Of a stretch of 60,162 bases of DNA, positions 24,062-32,256 are shown one piece after another (the first letter of the stretch is position 1; the number at the start of each line of letters is the position of its first letter). The notes under the pieces are model-generated. The model was not told the origin of the DNA. It saw nothing but the letters and a program-made list of their open reading frames with translations, and ran no database searches. This DNA comes from Parvibaculum sp040216885 (lineage in GTDB: Bacteria > Pseudomonadota > Alphaproteobacteria > Parvibaculales > Parvibaculaceae), in contig JAVJOG010000009.1 of NCBI GenBank assembly GCA_040216885.1, positions 1 through 60,162 on the forward strand, written 5' to 3'. Position numbers and translations under genes: made by a program.

Positions 24062-24985
24062 TCACGCCACCGTGACCGGGTTCGGCAGCGGGCGGCCATC
24101 GAAAAAAGCGTCGATATTGGCAATGACGGCATCGCCCATGGCCTTGAGTGCTTCCGACGTACCGCCGCCGATATGAGGCGTCATCACGATGTTGGGCAGC
24201 CCCGCAAGGTCGGGGCGGATTTGCGGTTCGTCCTCGAAGACGTCGAGCCCGGCGCCGGCGATGGTGCCGTCTTTCAGGGCGGCGATGAGTGCGTCTTCGT
24301 CGATGGCCGAGCCGCGCGAAATGTTGACGATGTGGCCGGTGGGGCCCAGCGCCTTCATCACGTCGGCATTGACGATGTGGCGGTTCGTCTCGTCGGCGCG
24401 GTGGGCGACCATCAGAACGTCGGCCCATTCGGCGAGACCGGCCAGCGTTTCGAAATAGCGCCAGGGCGCGTCCGGCTTTTTCGAGCGGTTGAAATAACCG
24501 ACTTCCGTTTCGAAGGCGGCGCAGCGTTCGGCGATCCTGCGGCCGATGGCGCCGAGGCCGAGAACGCCGACCTTGCGGCCGGTGAGGCCGCGGGCGAAGA
24601 GAAGCGGCGCCGGGTTCTTGCCGCGCCATTCGCCGGCGCGGGTGAGCCGGTCGCCGGTGACGACATGGCGGATCGAGGCGAGCAGCAGGGCGAGCGCCAT
24701 GTCGGCGACGGTCGACGCGTTTGCGCCGACGGTGTTGGTGACCGCAATGCCGCGCGCCGTGGCGGCGGCGACGTCGATGCCTTCATAACCAGAACCGAGG
24801 CAGCAGATGATGCCAAGCTCCGGCATCGTGTCCATATAGGCGCCGTCCGCGCCGTGCGTGCCGACGGTGATGATTGCTTTGGCGGATTTGCAGAGTGCGG
24901 GATCGGCGATCACTTCGTAACGCTCGGCAAGCTTTTGCTGAAAGGCCTTGCCGAGCGACAGGGCGAGGAACACGGGCGGCTTCAT
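24062..24985 (-). CDS. D-2-hydroxyacid dehydrogenase (glyoxylate/hydroxypyruvate reductase-like)
   Basis: A 307-residue NAD(P)-dependent dehydrogenase. The nucleotide motif is VGVLGLGAIGRRIAE; catalytic Arg, Glu and His fit NISRGSAIDEDALI, DVFEDEPQI and TPHIGGGT. Close relatives reduce glyoxylate and hydroxypyruvate. It is followed upstream by a CitE-like lyase and MaoC gene on the same strand, hinting at a glyoxylate-releasing acyl-CoA route, which is inference from context. Confidence 0.9.
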   Translation of the reverse strand: MKPPVFLALSLGKAFQQKLAERYEVIADPALCKSAKAIITVGTHGADGAYMDTMPELGIICCLGSGYEGIDVAAATARGIAVTNTVGANASTVADMALALLLASIRHVVTGDRLTRAGEWRGKNPAPLLFARGLTGRKVGVLGLGAIGRRIAERCAAFETEVGYFNRSKKPDAPWRYFETLAGLAEWADVLMVAHRADETNRHIVNADVMKALGPTGHIVNISRGSAIDEDALIAALKDGTIAGAGLDVFEDEPQIRPDLAGLPNIVMTPHIGGGTSEALKAMGDAVIANIDAFFDGRPLPNPVTVA

Positions 24986-25000
24986 TGGGACTCCGGAAAC

Positions 25001-25852
25001 TCAGTTCGCCTGGGCGGCGCGGGTGAGCAGCGCCTTTGCCTGTTTCAGGTGCGGGATGTCGAGCATCACGCCGTCGAGCGCGACAACGCCGACATCGCCC
25101 GCTTTCTCGAAAGCCTCGATAACCGCGCGAGCATGGGCAAGGTCGGCTTCGTCCGGCGTGAAGACCTGGTTGATGATCGGGACCTGTGCCGGATGGATCG
25201 CCATTTTGCCGGTGAAACCGTCGCGGATCGCGGCGCGGGCTTCGGCTTCAAGCCCGGCCTCGTCACGGAAATCCTTGTAGATGCCGTCGATGGGCGCGAC
25301 GCCGGCCGCGACCGCGCCGAGCAGCGTCAGCGTGCGGGCAAGTCGATAGGGGCCGGTGTAGTTGCCGTTCTCATCCTTGTTGTCGCGCGCGCCGAGTGCG
25401 GCCGCGAGGTCTTCGGCGCCCCAGGTCAGGAAGGCGAGGCGGGGATGCGCGCCTGCATAGGTGCCGAGCGTGAAGAGCGAGGCCGCCGTTTCGGTGGCGA
25501 CGCAACCGATGCCGATGTCGCCGCCGCCGAGGCGGTCGATCCTGTCGCCGACTTTTTTCACGCAGGCGCCGGAGATGGTTTTCGGGACGACGATCATGTC
25601 GGGCTTCGCGGGGACAACGGCTTCGAGGTCCGCCTCCCAGAAGGGCGTGTCGAGCGCGTTGATACGCAGGACGAGCTTCGGGCCGGCGCGGCCGGCGGTT
25701 TTGAGATAGGCGACGGCGGATTTGCGCGCGGCCTCCTTGTTGGACAAGGCGACGGAGTCTTCGAGATCGACGATCAATGCGTCGGCGCCGGAGCCCGCGC
25801 CTTTGGCAAGTTTCTTCTCGCTGTCGGCCGGGACGAAGAGGAAGGAACGCAT
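25001..25852 (-). CDS. HpcH/HpaI aldolase/citrate lyase family protein (CoA ester lyase)
   Basis: A 283-residue CitE/malyl-CoA lyase-like TIM barrel: MRSFLFVPADSEKKLAKG, ADALIVDLEDSVAL (metal-binding DLEDSV), GIGCVATETAAS and FTGKMAIHPAQVPIIN. Such enzymes cleave malyl-CoA or beta-methylmalyl-CoA to glyoxylate plus an acyl-CoA. With the neighbouring MaoC hydratase it forms the usual lyase/hydratase pair, and the hydroxyacid dehydrogenase could remove glyoxylate. The exact acyl-CoA is not clear. Confidence 0.9.
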   Translation of the reverse strand: MRSFLFVPADSEKKLAKGAGSGADALIVDLEDSVALSNKEAARKSAVAYLKTAGRAGPKLVLRINALDTPFWEADLEAVVPAKPDMIVVPKTISGACVKKVGDRIDRLGGGDIGIGCVATETAASLFTLGTYAGAHPRLAFLTWGAEDLAAALGARDNKDENGNYTGPYRLARTLTLLGAVAAGVAPIDGIYKDFRDEAGLEAEARAAIRDGFTGKMAIHPAQVPIINQVFTPDEADLAHARAVIEAFEKAGDVGVVALDGVMLDIPHLKQAKALLTRAAQAN

Positions 25853-25855
25853 CTG

Positions 25856-26320
25856 TCAGGCCTCTTCCGTGCCATGGGCGTGCATATAGGCCTGCCGCGT
25901 GCAGGAGGCGACTTCCTCGTCGCGCTGGTTGTAGGCCTTGTGCAGGAAGGTAACGATGCCCGCCGTCGGGCGCGATTTCGAGCGGCGCTTGGCCATGACC
26001 GTCGTTTCGATGCGCAGCGTGTCGCCTTGAAAAACCGGCTTCGGGAAGACAACATCGGTCATGCCGAGATTGGCGATGGTGGTGCCATGCGTCGTGTCGT
26101 GGACCGAAATGCCGATCATCAGGCCGAGGGTGAAGAGGCTGTTGACCAGCGGCTTGCCGAACTCGGTTTCGGTCGCGGCATAGTGGTGGTCGAGATGCAG
26201 CGATGCCGGGTTCATGGTCATGGTCGAAAAGAGCACATTGTCGGTCTCGGTGACCGTGCGCCGGATAGCGTGTCTGAAGACCTGGCCTTCCTTGAATTCC
26301 TCGAAATAGAGTCCCGGCAT
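25856..26320 (-). CDS. MaoC family dehydratase
   Basis: A 154-residue hot-dog-fold hydratase of the MaoC type: YFEEFKEGQVFRHAIRRTVTETDNVLFS, LDHHYAATETEFGKPLVNS, and IANLGMTDVVFPKPVFQGDTL. Members such as mesaconyl-CoA hydratase add or remove water from enoyl-CoA esters. It ends 3 bases before the CitE-like lyase start, so the two are co-transcribed. The mesaconyl-CoA role is plausible but not proven. Confidence 0.88.
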   Translation of the reverse strand: MPGLYFEEFKEGQVFRHAIRRTVTETDNVLFSTMTMNPASLHLDHHYAATETEFGKPLVNSLFTLGLMIGISVHDTTHGTTIANLGMTDVVFPKPVFQGDTLRIETTVMAKRRSKSRPTAGIVTFLHKAYNQRDEEVASCTRQAYMHAHGTEEA

Positions 26321-26408
26321 TTTCTCCCGATCCCGTTGTCATGCCCGGCAGTGACAGGCAGATGAGATGTGGCTAGCTTATAGCGCGGGAGGGCGGAGGG
26401 AGAAAGCG

Positions 26409-26852
26409 TTGGAGATCAGGCGTGCCGAGCCCGAGGACGTGGCCGCGATCCGGGCGCTGGTCGATGTCGCCTATGCGCGTTATGTGCCGCTGATCGGCAA
26501 GCCGCCGGGCCCGATGCTCGACGACTACGCGGCCAGAATTCAGGACGACCTGGTTTTCCTTTTCGGGACCGGGGCGGAGTTCATGGCGGTTCTCGTGTTG
26601 ATCGAGAAGGACGACCACCTGCTGCTCGACAACATCGCGGTCGGGCCTGCCGCTCAGGGGCGCGGCTATGGCGGTCGCCTGATCCGGTTTGCCGAAGAGG
26701 AAGCAAAACGGCGTGGCTTTGCGGAAATCCGCCTCTACACGCACGAGGTCATGCGTGAAAACATCGGCCTCTACGAGAGATTTGGGTTCGCGGTCACGCA
26801 TCGCGCGCGGGAGGCGTGCTATGACCGCATCTACATGAACAAGAAACTTTGA
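26409..26852 (+). CDS. GNAT family N-acetyltransferase
   Basis: A 147-residue acetyltransferase: IRRAEPEDVAAIRALVDVAY at the start, the acetyl-CoA loop NIAVGPAAQGRGYGGRLI and the tail YERFGFAVTHRARE. The start is probably TTG 26409 with GGGAG seven bases upstream; a longer frame from 26367 lacks a ribosome site. It is 17 bases before the acyl-CoA dehydrogenase gene. The acceptor is unknown. Confidence 0.87.
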   Translation: MEIRRAEPEDVAAIRALVDVAYARYVPLIGKPPGPMLDDYAARIQDDLVFLFGTGAEFMAVLVLIEKDDHLLLDNIAVGPAAQGRGYGGRLIRFAEEEAKRRGFAEIRLYTHEVMRENIGLYERFGFAVTHRAREACYDRIYMNKKL

Positions 26853-26869
26853 CGGCGGCGAGGGGACGG

Positions 26870-28039
26870 ATGGATTTCAGGTTCAGCGAGGAACAGCAGG
26901 CGATCCGCGATGCGGTGGGGCGGGTTTGCGCGCGCTATGACGACGCCTATTGGCTGAGGCGCGACAAGGAAGGCGGTTTCCCGGACGATTTCGTGCGCGA
27001 CATTGCGGGCGGCGGCTGGCTTGGCATCGCGATGCCGGAGGCTTATGGCGGCGCCGGGCTCGGGGTTACGGAAGCGGCCATCGTCGCGCAGACCATCGCC
27101 GAATCGGGGGCCTGTCTGTCGGGCGCTTCGGCCATTCACATCAATCTCTTCGGGCCGATGCCCGTGGTGGTGTTCGGGGCCGAGGAACAGAAGCAGAAGA
27201 ACCTGCCGCCGCTGATCCGGGGCGAAGACCGCTGCTGTTTCGGCGTGACGGAGCCCGATGCCGGGCTCAACACGACGGCGATCTCGACCAAGGCGGAATG
27301 GGACGGCAAGGCCTATGTGGTGCATGGCCGCAAGATGTGGACTTCGACCGCGCAGACGGCCAACAAGATCCTGCTGCTGGCGCGCACGACGCCTAAGGAA
27401 CAGTGCCGGAAGGCAACCGAGGGGCTGTCGCTTTTCTACACCGATCTCGACCGCGGCGGCGCGACGGAGGTGCGCGAGATCGAGAAGATGGGCCGCAAGG
27501 CCGTCGACTCCAACGCGGTGTTTTTCGACGGGCTTCGCGTGCCGAAGGAAGACCTGATCGGCGAGGAGGGCAAGGGGTTTCACTATCTCCTTCACGGGCT
27601 CAATCCGGAGCGCGTGCTGATCGGCGCGGAGGCGGTGGGCGTCGGACGCATTGCGCTGAAGAAGGCGACCGATTATGCGCGAGAACGCGAGGTGTTCGGC
27701 CGGCCGATCGGACAGAACCAGGCGATCCAGCATCCGCTGGCGCGGGTCTGGGCGGAGCTTGAGGCGGCGAACCTGATGGTCTTCAAGGCGGCGGCGCTTT
27801 ACGACGCCGGCGAAAATTGCGGTGCGGAGGCCAACGCCGGCAAGTATCTGGCGGCGGAGGCGGGCTTCCGGGCCTGCGAGACCGCGGTGATGACGCATGG
27901 CGGCATGGGATATGCCAAGGAGTTCCATGTCGAGCGATACATGCGCGAAATCATGATCGCGCGCATCGCGCCGGTCAGCCGCGAGCTGATCCTGAGCTTC
28001 ATCGCCGAGCGGGTGCTCGATCTGCCGAAGTCTTATTGA
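26870..28039 (+). CDS. Acyl-CoA dehydrogenase family protein
   Basis: A 389-residue FAD-dependent acyl-CoA dehydrogenase: MDFRFSEEQQAIRDAVGRV, CCFGVTEPDAGLNTT, and FGRPIGQNQAIQHPLARVW, followed by MTHGGMGYAKEFHVERYMRE. It oxidises acyl-CoA to enoyl-CoA. ATG 26870 follows AGGGGA. A HIT-domain gene follows closely and is probably co-transcribed. The substrate chain is not predictable. Confidence 0.93.
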   Translation: MDFRFSEEQQAIRDAVGRVCARYDDAYWLRRDKEGGFPDDFVRDIAGGGWLGIAMPEAYGGAGLGVTEAAIVAQTIAESGACLSGASAIHINLFGPMPVVVFGAEEQKQKNLPPLIRGEDRCCFGVTEPDAGLNTTAISTKAEWDGKAYVVHGRKMWTSTAQTANKILLLARTTPKEQCRKATEGLSLFYTDLDRGGATEVREIEKMGRKAVDSNAVFFDGLRVPKEDLIGEEGKGFHYLLHGLNPERVLIGAEAVGVGRIALKKATDYAREREVFGRPIGQNQAIQHPLARVWAELEAANLMVFKAAALYDAGENCGAEANAGKYLAAEAGFRACETAVMTHGGMGYAKEFHVERYMREIMIARIAPVSRELILSFIAERVLDLPKSY

Positions 28040-28047
28040 GGCCAGAG

Positions 28048-28455
28048 ATGTCCTTCGAACTTCACGAACGGTTGGCCGCCGATACGTTGCGAGTCGTGGA
28101 CCTGACGCTGTGCCGGGTGCTGCTGATGAACGACCGGCGGTTTCCGTGGCTGATCCTGGTGCCGCGGCGCGAGGGGTTGCGGGATTTCGACGATGTGGCG
28201 GCGGCCGAGAAGGCGCATTTCCATTCGGAGATCGATCTTGCCTCGGCGGTGCTGCGGGTGGCGACGGGGGCCGAAAAGATGAATGTCGCGGCGCTGGGCA
28301 ACATGGTGCCGCAGCTCCATGTGCATGTTATCGCCCGCTTTGCCGGCGATGCCGCCTGGCCGGCACCGGTCTGGGGGGTGGGCAAGGCCGAGCACTATGC
28401 CGAAGCCGAGGCGGCGGCGCTGGCGGCAAAGCTGGCGCAGGCGCTGCACGGTTAA
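28048..28455 (+). CDS. HIT domain-containing protein
   Basis: A 135-residue histidine-triad protein. The motif appears as QLHVHVIARF, so the last histidine of HxHxH is replaced by Ile-Ala-Arg, as in the group of short HIT proteins annotated as diadenosine tetraphosphate hydrolases in proteobacteria. Core sequence FPWLILVPRREGLRDFDD is typical. It follows the acyl-CoA dehydrogenase by 8 bases. Confidence 0.88.
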   Translation: MSFELHERLAADTLRVVDLTLCRVLLMNDRRFPWLILVPRREGLRDFDDVAAAEKAHFHSEIDLASAVLRVATGAEKMNVAALGNMVPQLHVHVIARFAGDAAWPAPVWGVGKAEHYAEAEAAALAAKLAQALHG

Positions 28456-28523
28456 CGATTGGTTTAAGACTCGGGTCCTAGTCTTGCCGGCGAACGTGAT
28501 CGATTCACGCTGGAGCTGGGACC

Positions 28524-28970
28524 TTGACCGCCGCCCTTGTCGCCGATCCGTCAGCTGCCATGCGGCTGGCTGCCTCACAGATGCTTGAAAGCCTCGGTTT
28601 TCGGGTCGCGACGGCGTGCGATGCGGCCGAAGCGCTGGCGCTGGTGCGGGAGCTTGCGCCCGGTCTGGTGCTGGCCGATGCACGGCTCGAAACGGCGGAT
28701 GGCGGGCTCGCGATCGCTGCGATCCGCAAAATCTCCAATGCGTGTCTATTCCATGTCAGCGCCGATGGCGGAGCCGCCGGTGTGCGCGGGGCGATGGAAG
28801 CGGGGGCGGACGATTATCTGGTCAAGCCGTATGACGTGGCACTGCTGGGCTTCAAGCTGGCGCAGGCGCGGACGCGGGGGCGGCTGAAGCTCATGCCGCG
28901 GCTGGTGCAGGACAATGCCGCGCCGGAGGCCTTTGGCTGGCGGCTTCAGGCGTTTGGCAAGGCTGTTTGA
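28524..28970 (+). CDS. Single-domain response regulator receiver protein
   Basis: A 148-residue receiver-only protein. The phosphoacceptor is probably Asp in LVLADARLETADGG; the conserved Lys lies in DYLVKPYDVA, and the Thr/Ser site is in FHVSADGG. The N-terminal acidic pair is reduced to one residue (VADPSAA). No output domain is present, so it would act by protein contact, as CheY or DivK do. Start is TTG 28524 with GGAG upstream. No histidine kinase is adjacent. Confidence 0.82.
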   Translation: MTAALVADPSAAMRLAASQMLESLGFRVATACDAAEALALVRELAPGLVLADARLETADGGLAIAAIRKISNACLFHVSADGGAAGVRGAMEAGADDYLVKPYDVALLGFKLAQARTRGRLKLMPRLVQDNAAPEAFGWRLQAFGKAV

Positions 28971-29113
28971 GGCAAACCTTTCATATGGCCGCGCAAGCGG
29001 TTGACTCCACTATATATTGTGACCTGACCCAGATGTAGCGAAGGCGGCCGAGGCCGCCTCCACATATTGATGTTTCACGTTGAACAATTAACCTAATCTA
29101 CTGATTTCGTTAA

Positions 29114-30532
29114 TCATTTCTCGTGTTGAGCGCTCCAGACCTTCAGGTAGTCGAGGCTGCCAATATAGGACCGCAGGCCGAGAAGGCCGGCGGTGATGGC
29201 AAGGGTGAGGACGACCGCCGGCACGAATGCCAGCGAGTAGCGCAACATCATTTCATCGCCATAGACATAGTCGGTGACCAGTGCGATCGAGGTGGGCCCG
29301 AGCCCGAGGCCGATGATCGTGACGACGAAAATCAGGACGGCGGAGGCAAAGCCGCGCATCTGGTTGGGCATAAGCTCCTGCAGGGCTGAGGGGCCGGCGC
29401 CGGTGGTAAAGGTGGCGAAGAAGGTCGAGGGGCAGAGCAGCAGCAGGGCGATCCAGGGGTCGTCGAGCAGCGGATAGGCGACCGTGAAGGGGAAGGCGGC
29501 AAGGCCGGTGAAGGCGCAGACCATCATGCGGCCGTTGCGGATGCCCCTGCTCGTCAGGAAATCGCCCATCCAGCCGCCAGCGATGACGCCGGAGGTGCCG
29601 AAAATCACGATGACGAGGCCGTACCAGAAACCGGCTTCCGGATAGGACCAGCCATGGGTGCGGACGAAGAGGGTCGGAATCCAGGCCGCGACGCCGTAGG
29701 CCATCATGGCTGAAAGCGCGTAGCAGAGATTGAGCGGCACCATGGTGCGCCAGTTTTTGCCCATGTAGCCAAAGACTTCGGCGACCGGGACCTCGACGCG
29801 GCGGCTGACGCCGTCGGCGCCGATTTCCTGACGGATGTGGCCGCGGCGCTCCGGCTCGCGCAGCGTCCAGACCCAGAGCGCAACCAGAATGCCGGGCAGC
29901 CCGACGACGAGGAAGGTGATCTGCCATGCGTAGATTTCGCCGATGAGGGGCAGGGTGGCGTTGCCGCCCTCCGAGACCAGCGCGATGACGGCGGCGCCGA
30001 TGATGAGGGCGAGGCCGGCGCCGATATAGACGCCCATGCCATAGACGCCGAGCGCAAAACCCAAGCGTTTCGGCGGAAAATAGTCGGCGATGATCGAATA
30101 GGCGGCGGGCGAGAGTGCTGCCTCGCCGACGCCGACACCGGCGCGGAAGATGAAAAGCTGCAGAAACGAGCGCGCCGTGCCGCAAAGCGCCGTCATCACG
30201 CTCCAGATGAAGACGCCCAGCGCGATGATGTTGAAGCGGTGGTAACGGTCGACAAGGCGGCCGATCGGCAGGCCGGCCACGCAATAAAAGGCTGCAAAAG
30301 CAAAGCCTTGCAGCAGGCTCATCTGAGTGTCGGAAATGCCGAGGTCGCGTTTGATCGGGACGACCAGCACTCTCAGGATCTGACGGTCGATGAACGAGAA
30401 GGTGTAGGCCAGAACCAGGACGGCGACGACATACCAGGCGTAAATGGCTTTGGGATAAGGCTTTTCGACGACATCCCTTTTCGGATGATGAATCTCCTCC
30501 TCGACTTCCGCCGCGACGTCGACCTCGCTCAT
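29114..30532 (-). CDS. MFS transporter (Spinster-like)
   Basis: A 472-residue permease with about 12 helices: FSFIDRQILRVLVVPIKRDL in helix 1, GLPIGRLVDRYHRFN (loop 2-3 motif) and GVGVGEAALSPAAYSIIADY, the Spns-type pattern common in alphaproteobacterial catabolic clusters. It is often linked to aromatic or lipid-like substrates. Start ATG 30532 has GGGGAGGAAC upstream; a longer frame to 30589 exists. A hairpin without T-run (29042-29059) lies downstream. The substrate is unknown. Confidence 0.88.
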   Translation of the reverse strand: MSEVDVAAEVEEEIHHPKRDVVEKPYPKAIYAWYVVAVLVLAYTFSFIDRQILRVLVVPIKRDLGISDTQMSLLQGFAFAAFYCVAGLPIGRLVDRYHRFNIIALGVFIWSVMTALCGTARSFLQLFIFRAGVGVGEAALSPAAYSIIADYFPPKRLGFALGVYGMGVYIGAGLALIIGAAVIALVSEGGNATLPLIGEIYAWQITFLVVGLPGILVALWVWTLREPERRGHIRQEIGADGVSRRVEVPVAEVFGYMGKNWRTMVPLNLCYALSAMMAYGVAAWIPTLFVRTHGWSYPEAGFWYGLVIVIFGTSGVIAGGWMGDFLTSRGIRNGRMMVCAFTGLAAFPFTVAYPLLDDPWIALLLLCPSTFFATFTTGAGPSALQELMPNQMRGFASAVLIFVVTIIGLGLGPTSIALVTDYVYGDEMMLRYSLAFVPAVVLTLAITAGLLGLRSYIGSLDYLKVWSAQHEK

Positions 30533-30650
30533 TCGGCCGTTCCTCCCCTGAAGCATCCCTCCGCGCGCTTCAAACGCGCTTTTGAGCAAGCTTAACGCGG
30601 ATGCGGAGAAACGCTCCTTAAAAAAATGCCGGAAACCCGCCGAAAGCGCG

Positions 30651-30665
30651 TGGCACGGGGCTTGC
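30651..30665 (+). promoter_or_regulatory. Sigma-54 (RpoN) promoter
   Basis: TGGCACGGGGCTTGC matches the sigma-54 consensus TGGCAC-N5-TTGC at every defined base, with correct -24/-12 spacing. It lies 35 bases upstream of the lytic transglycosylase start, in the same direction. A GC-rich element just before it (about 30629-30642, GCCGGAAACCCGCC) resembles a FlbD flagellar site, but that is a weak match. Confidence 0.75.
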
Positions 30666-30699
30666 GACCTCGTTGGCGAGACGAAAGAGGAATGGCCTG

Positions 30700-31692
30700 A
30701 TGAGCCTTGTCGAAATCATTGGCGGACCGCAGACGATCCATGCCGCGCTTGCCCAGGCGAGCGAGCGGACGGGCGCCGATTTCGACTATCTGCTGAAGAC
30801 CGCGATGCGCGAGTCGAGCCTCGATACCCAAGCAAAATCAAGTACTTCCTCGGCCTCCGGCCTGTTCCAGTTCACCGAACAGAGCTGGCTCGGCACGCTG
30901 AAGAAATATGGCGCGGAGCTCGGCCTCGGGCGCTATGCCGAGGCGATCTGCTGCAATGCCAATGGCCGCTATGTCGTGGAAAATGCTGCCGAAAGGCAGG
31001 AAATTCTTGCCCTGCGGTTCGATGCCGAGGCTTCGGCGCTGATGGCGGGCGCCTACACGCAGGAAAGCGCGGATTTGCTCGAAAACCGCCTTGGGCGGAC
31101 GACCAGTGAGGGCGAACTCTATATTGCGCATTTCCTCGGCGCGGGCGGGGCGGCGAAGCTGATCTCTGCTGCGGAGGACACGCCAAGTGCCCGTGCCGAC
31201 ACGCTTTTCCCCGCTGCGGCGGCGGCCAACAAGTCGATCTTCTATGACCGGTCTGGACAGGCGCGCAGCGCCGCCGAGGTTTATGCGAACCTGATCGGAA
31301 AACACGAGAATACCGACGCGACGCGGCTGGCTGCGGCAGCCGAAAACCGGCCACTGTCATCGAACAGTCACAAATCTGTCACAAACCGCCCCGAGGGGCA
31401 TTTCGAGGCGCCGGCGGCGCGCCCGCGGCCGGGCTATGCGACGCGCGGTGCGAGCCTGCCGACACCGACTTATCCCGCAAATGCGGGGACAAGTGGAACG
31501 CAGCGCTACGGTGCGACGCTGCACCTGACGCCGGCGGTGGTCGAGATCCTGGCGTCGCTCGATCCGATCCCGGAAGGCCGCGACAGTTTGCGGACGAGCG
31601 ACCGCAGCGATGAGCGGCGCGACGAGGTGCGCGCCGACGAGCGGCGCGAGCGGGCACGGCTGTTGCCGCGATCGGGCTTTGCCTACGGCTGA
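30700..31692 (+). CDS. Lytic transglycosylase-like protein, probably flagellum-linked
   Basis: A 330-residue protein with an N-terminal transglycosylase fold (residues about 15-175): FDYLLKTAMRESSLDTQAK with catalytic Glu in MRESS, ASGLFQFTEQSWLG, and AHFLGAGGAAKLI. The C-terminal half is low-complexity and charged (RSDERRDEVRADERRERARL), probably disordered. No signal peptide is visible. A sigma-54 promoter 35 bases upstream suggests expression with flagellar genes, as for peptidoglycan-cutting proteins of the rod. Three Pho-like repeats lie inside the coding region (31353-31381). Confidence 0.82.
   Translation: MSLVEIIGGPQTIHAALAQASERTGADFDYLLKTAMRESSLDTQAKSSTSSASGLFQFTEQSWLGTLKKYGAELGLGRYAEAICCNANGRYVVENAAERQEILALRFDAEASALMAGAYTQESADLLENRLGRTTSEGELYIAHFLGAGGAAKLISAAEDTPSARADTLFPAAAAANKSIFYDRSGQARSAAEVYANLIGKHENTDATRLAAAAENRPLSSNSHKSVTNRPEGHFEAPAARPRPGYATRGASLPTPTYPANAGTSGTQRYGATLHLTPAVVEILASLDPIPEGRDSLRTSDRSDERRDEVRADERRERARLLPRSGFAYG
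31353..31381 (+). promoter_or_regulatory. Three CTGTCA-type repeats at 11-bp spacing inside a coding region
   Basis: ACTGTCA (31353), ACAGTCA (31364) and TCTGTCA (31375) are exactly 11 bases apart. The first and last share flanks with the array at 4880-4919 (CTGTCATCGAAC, CTGTCACAAAC). The spacing fits a Pho box, but the site is inside the transglycosylase gene and may be only coincidence. Confidence 0.35.
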
Positions 31693-31695
31693 CCT

Positions 31696-32133
31696 TCAGG
31701 CGGTGAGCGCCAGCAGGCGGCGGAGCGGCTTCGGCTTCTCGACGAGGTCGGCGAGCGTCGCGCTGCCCAGCACTTCCATGTAAGCCTCGAGCGCCTCGCG
31801 CAGCAGGCGTTTTAGCCGGCAGGACGGGCCGATGCGGCAACGATCCGTCTGCGGATCGAAACATTCGACCAGCCGGAAATCCTCCTCCATCGCGCGCACG
31901 ACCTTGCCGATGCCGATGGCTTCGGCGGGGTGGGCGAGGCGCAGACCGCCGCCGCGACCGCGCAACGTTTCGACGAAGCCGGCGCGTCCGAGCTCATGGG
32001 CGACCTTGACCAGATGGTTGCGCGAGATGCCGTAGGTTTCCGCCACCTCGCGGATCGTCGCGCGTCCGTCGGGCTTGACGGCGAGATACATCAGGAGGCG
32101 TAACGCATAATCGGTGTGGAGAGTGAGGCGCAT
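31696..32133 (-). CDS. nsrR: Nitric oxide-sensing Rrf2 family repressor NsrR
   Basis: A 145-residue Rrf2 regulator: MRLTLHTDYALRLLMYLA, a winged helix with YGISRNHLVKVAHELGRAGFVETLRGRGGG, and three cysteines at 91, 99 and 105 (ECFDPQTDRCRIGPSC) that match the NsrR iron-sulfur ligands; Asp8 is also conserved. NsrR represses NO-defence genes until NO destroys its cluster. It is divergent from a group III truncated globin, with a good NsrR site between them. Confidence 0.92.
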   Translation of the reverse strand: MRLTLHTDYALRLLMYLAVKPDGRATIREVAETYGISRNHLVKVAHELGRAGFVETLRGRGGGLRLAHPAEAIGIGKVVRAMEEDFRLVECFDPQTDRCRIGPSCRLKRLLREALEAYMEVLGSATLADLVEKPKPLRRLLALTA

Positions 32134-32221
32134 GGCGGTGTCCCGCGTGGATTGCCGACGATATGCCGCAGGCGGCGGCGCCGGCGGAGTATTGCCTTCG
32201 GGGTTCGGCCTGTCCAGATTT

Positions 32222-32244
32222 AAGATATATTTCTAATACATGTT
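32222..32244. promoter_or_regulatory. NsrR operator
   Basis: AAGATATATTT (32222-32232), one spacer base, and TAATACATGTT (32234-32244) form an 11-1-11 dyad. Both halves (AAGATATATTT and AACATGTATTA) fit the known NsrR half-site AAGATGYATTT with two or three differences. It lies 12 bases before the globin start codon and between the divergent nsrR and globin genes. Confidence 0.72.
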
Positions 32245-32256
32245 ATGGAGGCGGCG

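Noticed and set aside
28452..28467. TTAA-N8-TTAA before the receiver gene, a possible CtrA site
   Set aside because: CtrA needs a 7-base spacer; here it is 8, and one half is the stop codon region of the HIT gene.
28466..28485. AAGACT/AGTCTT hairpin after the HIT gene
   Set aside because: Only six base pairs with no T-run; not enough to call a terminator.
29042..29059. AGGCGGCC/GGCCGCCT hairpin downstream of the MFS gene
   Set aside because: No T-run and a very small loop; could be chance in GC-rich DNA. Noted in the MFS entry only.
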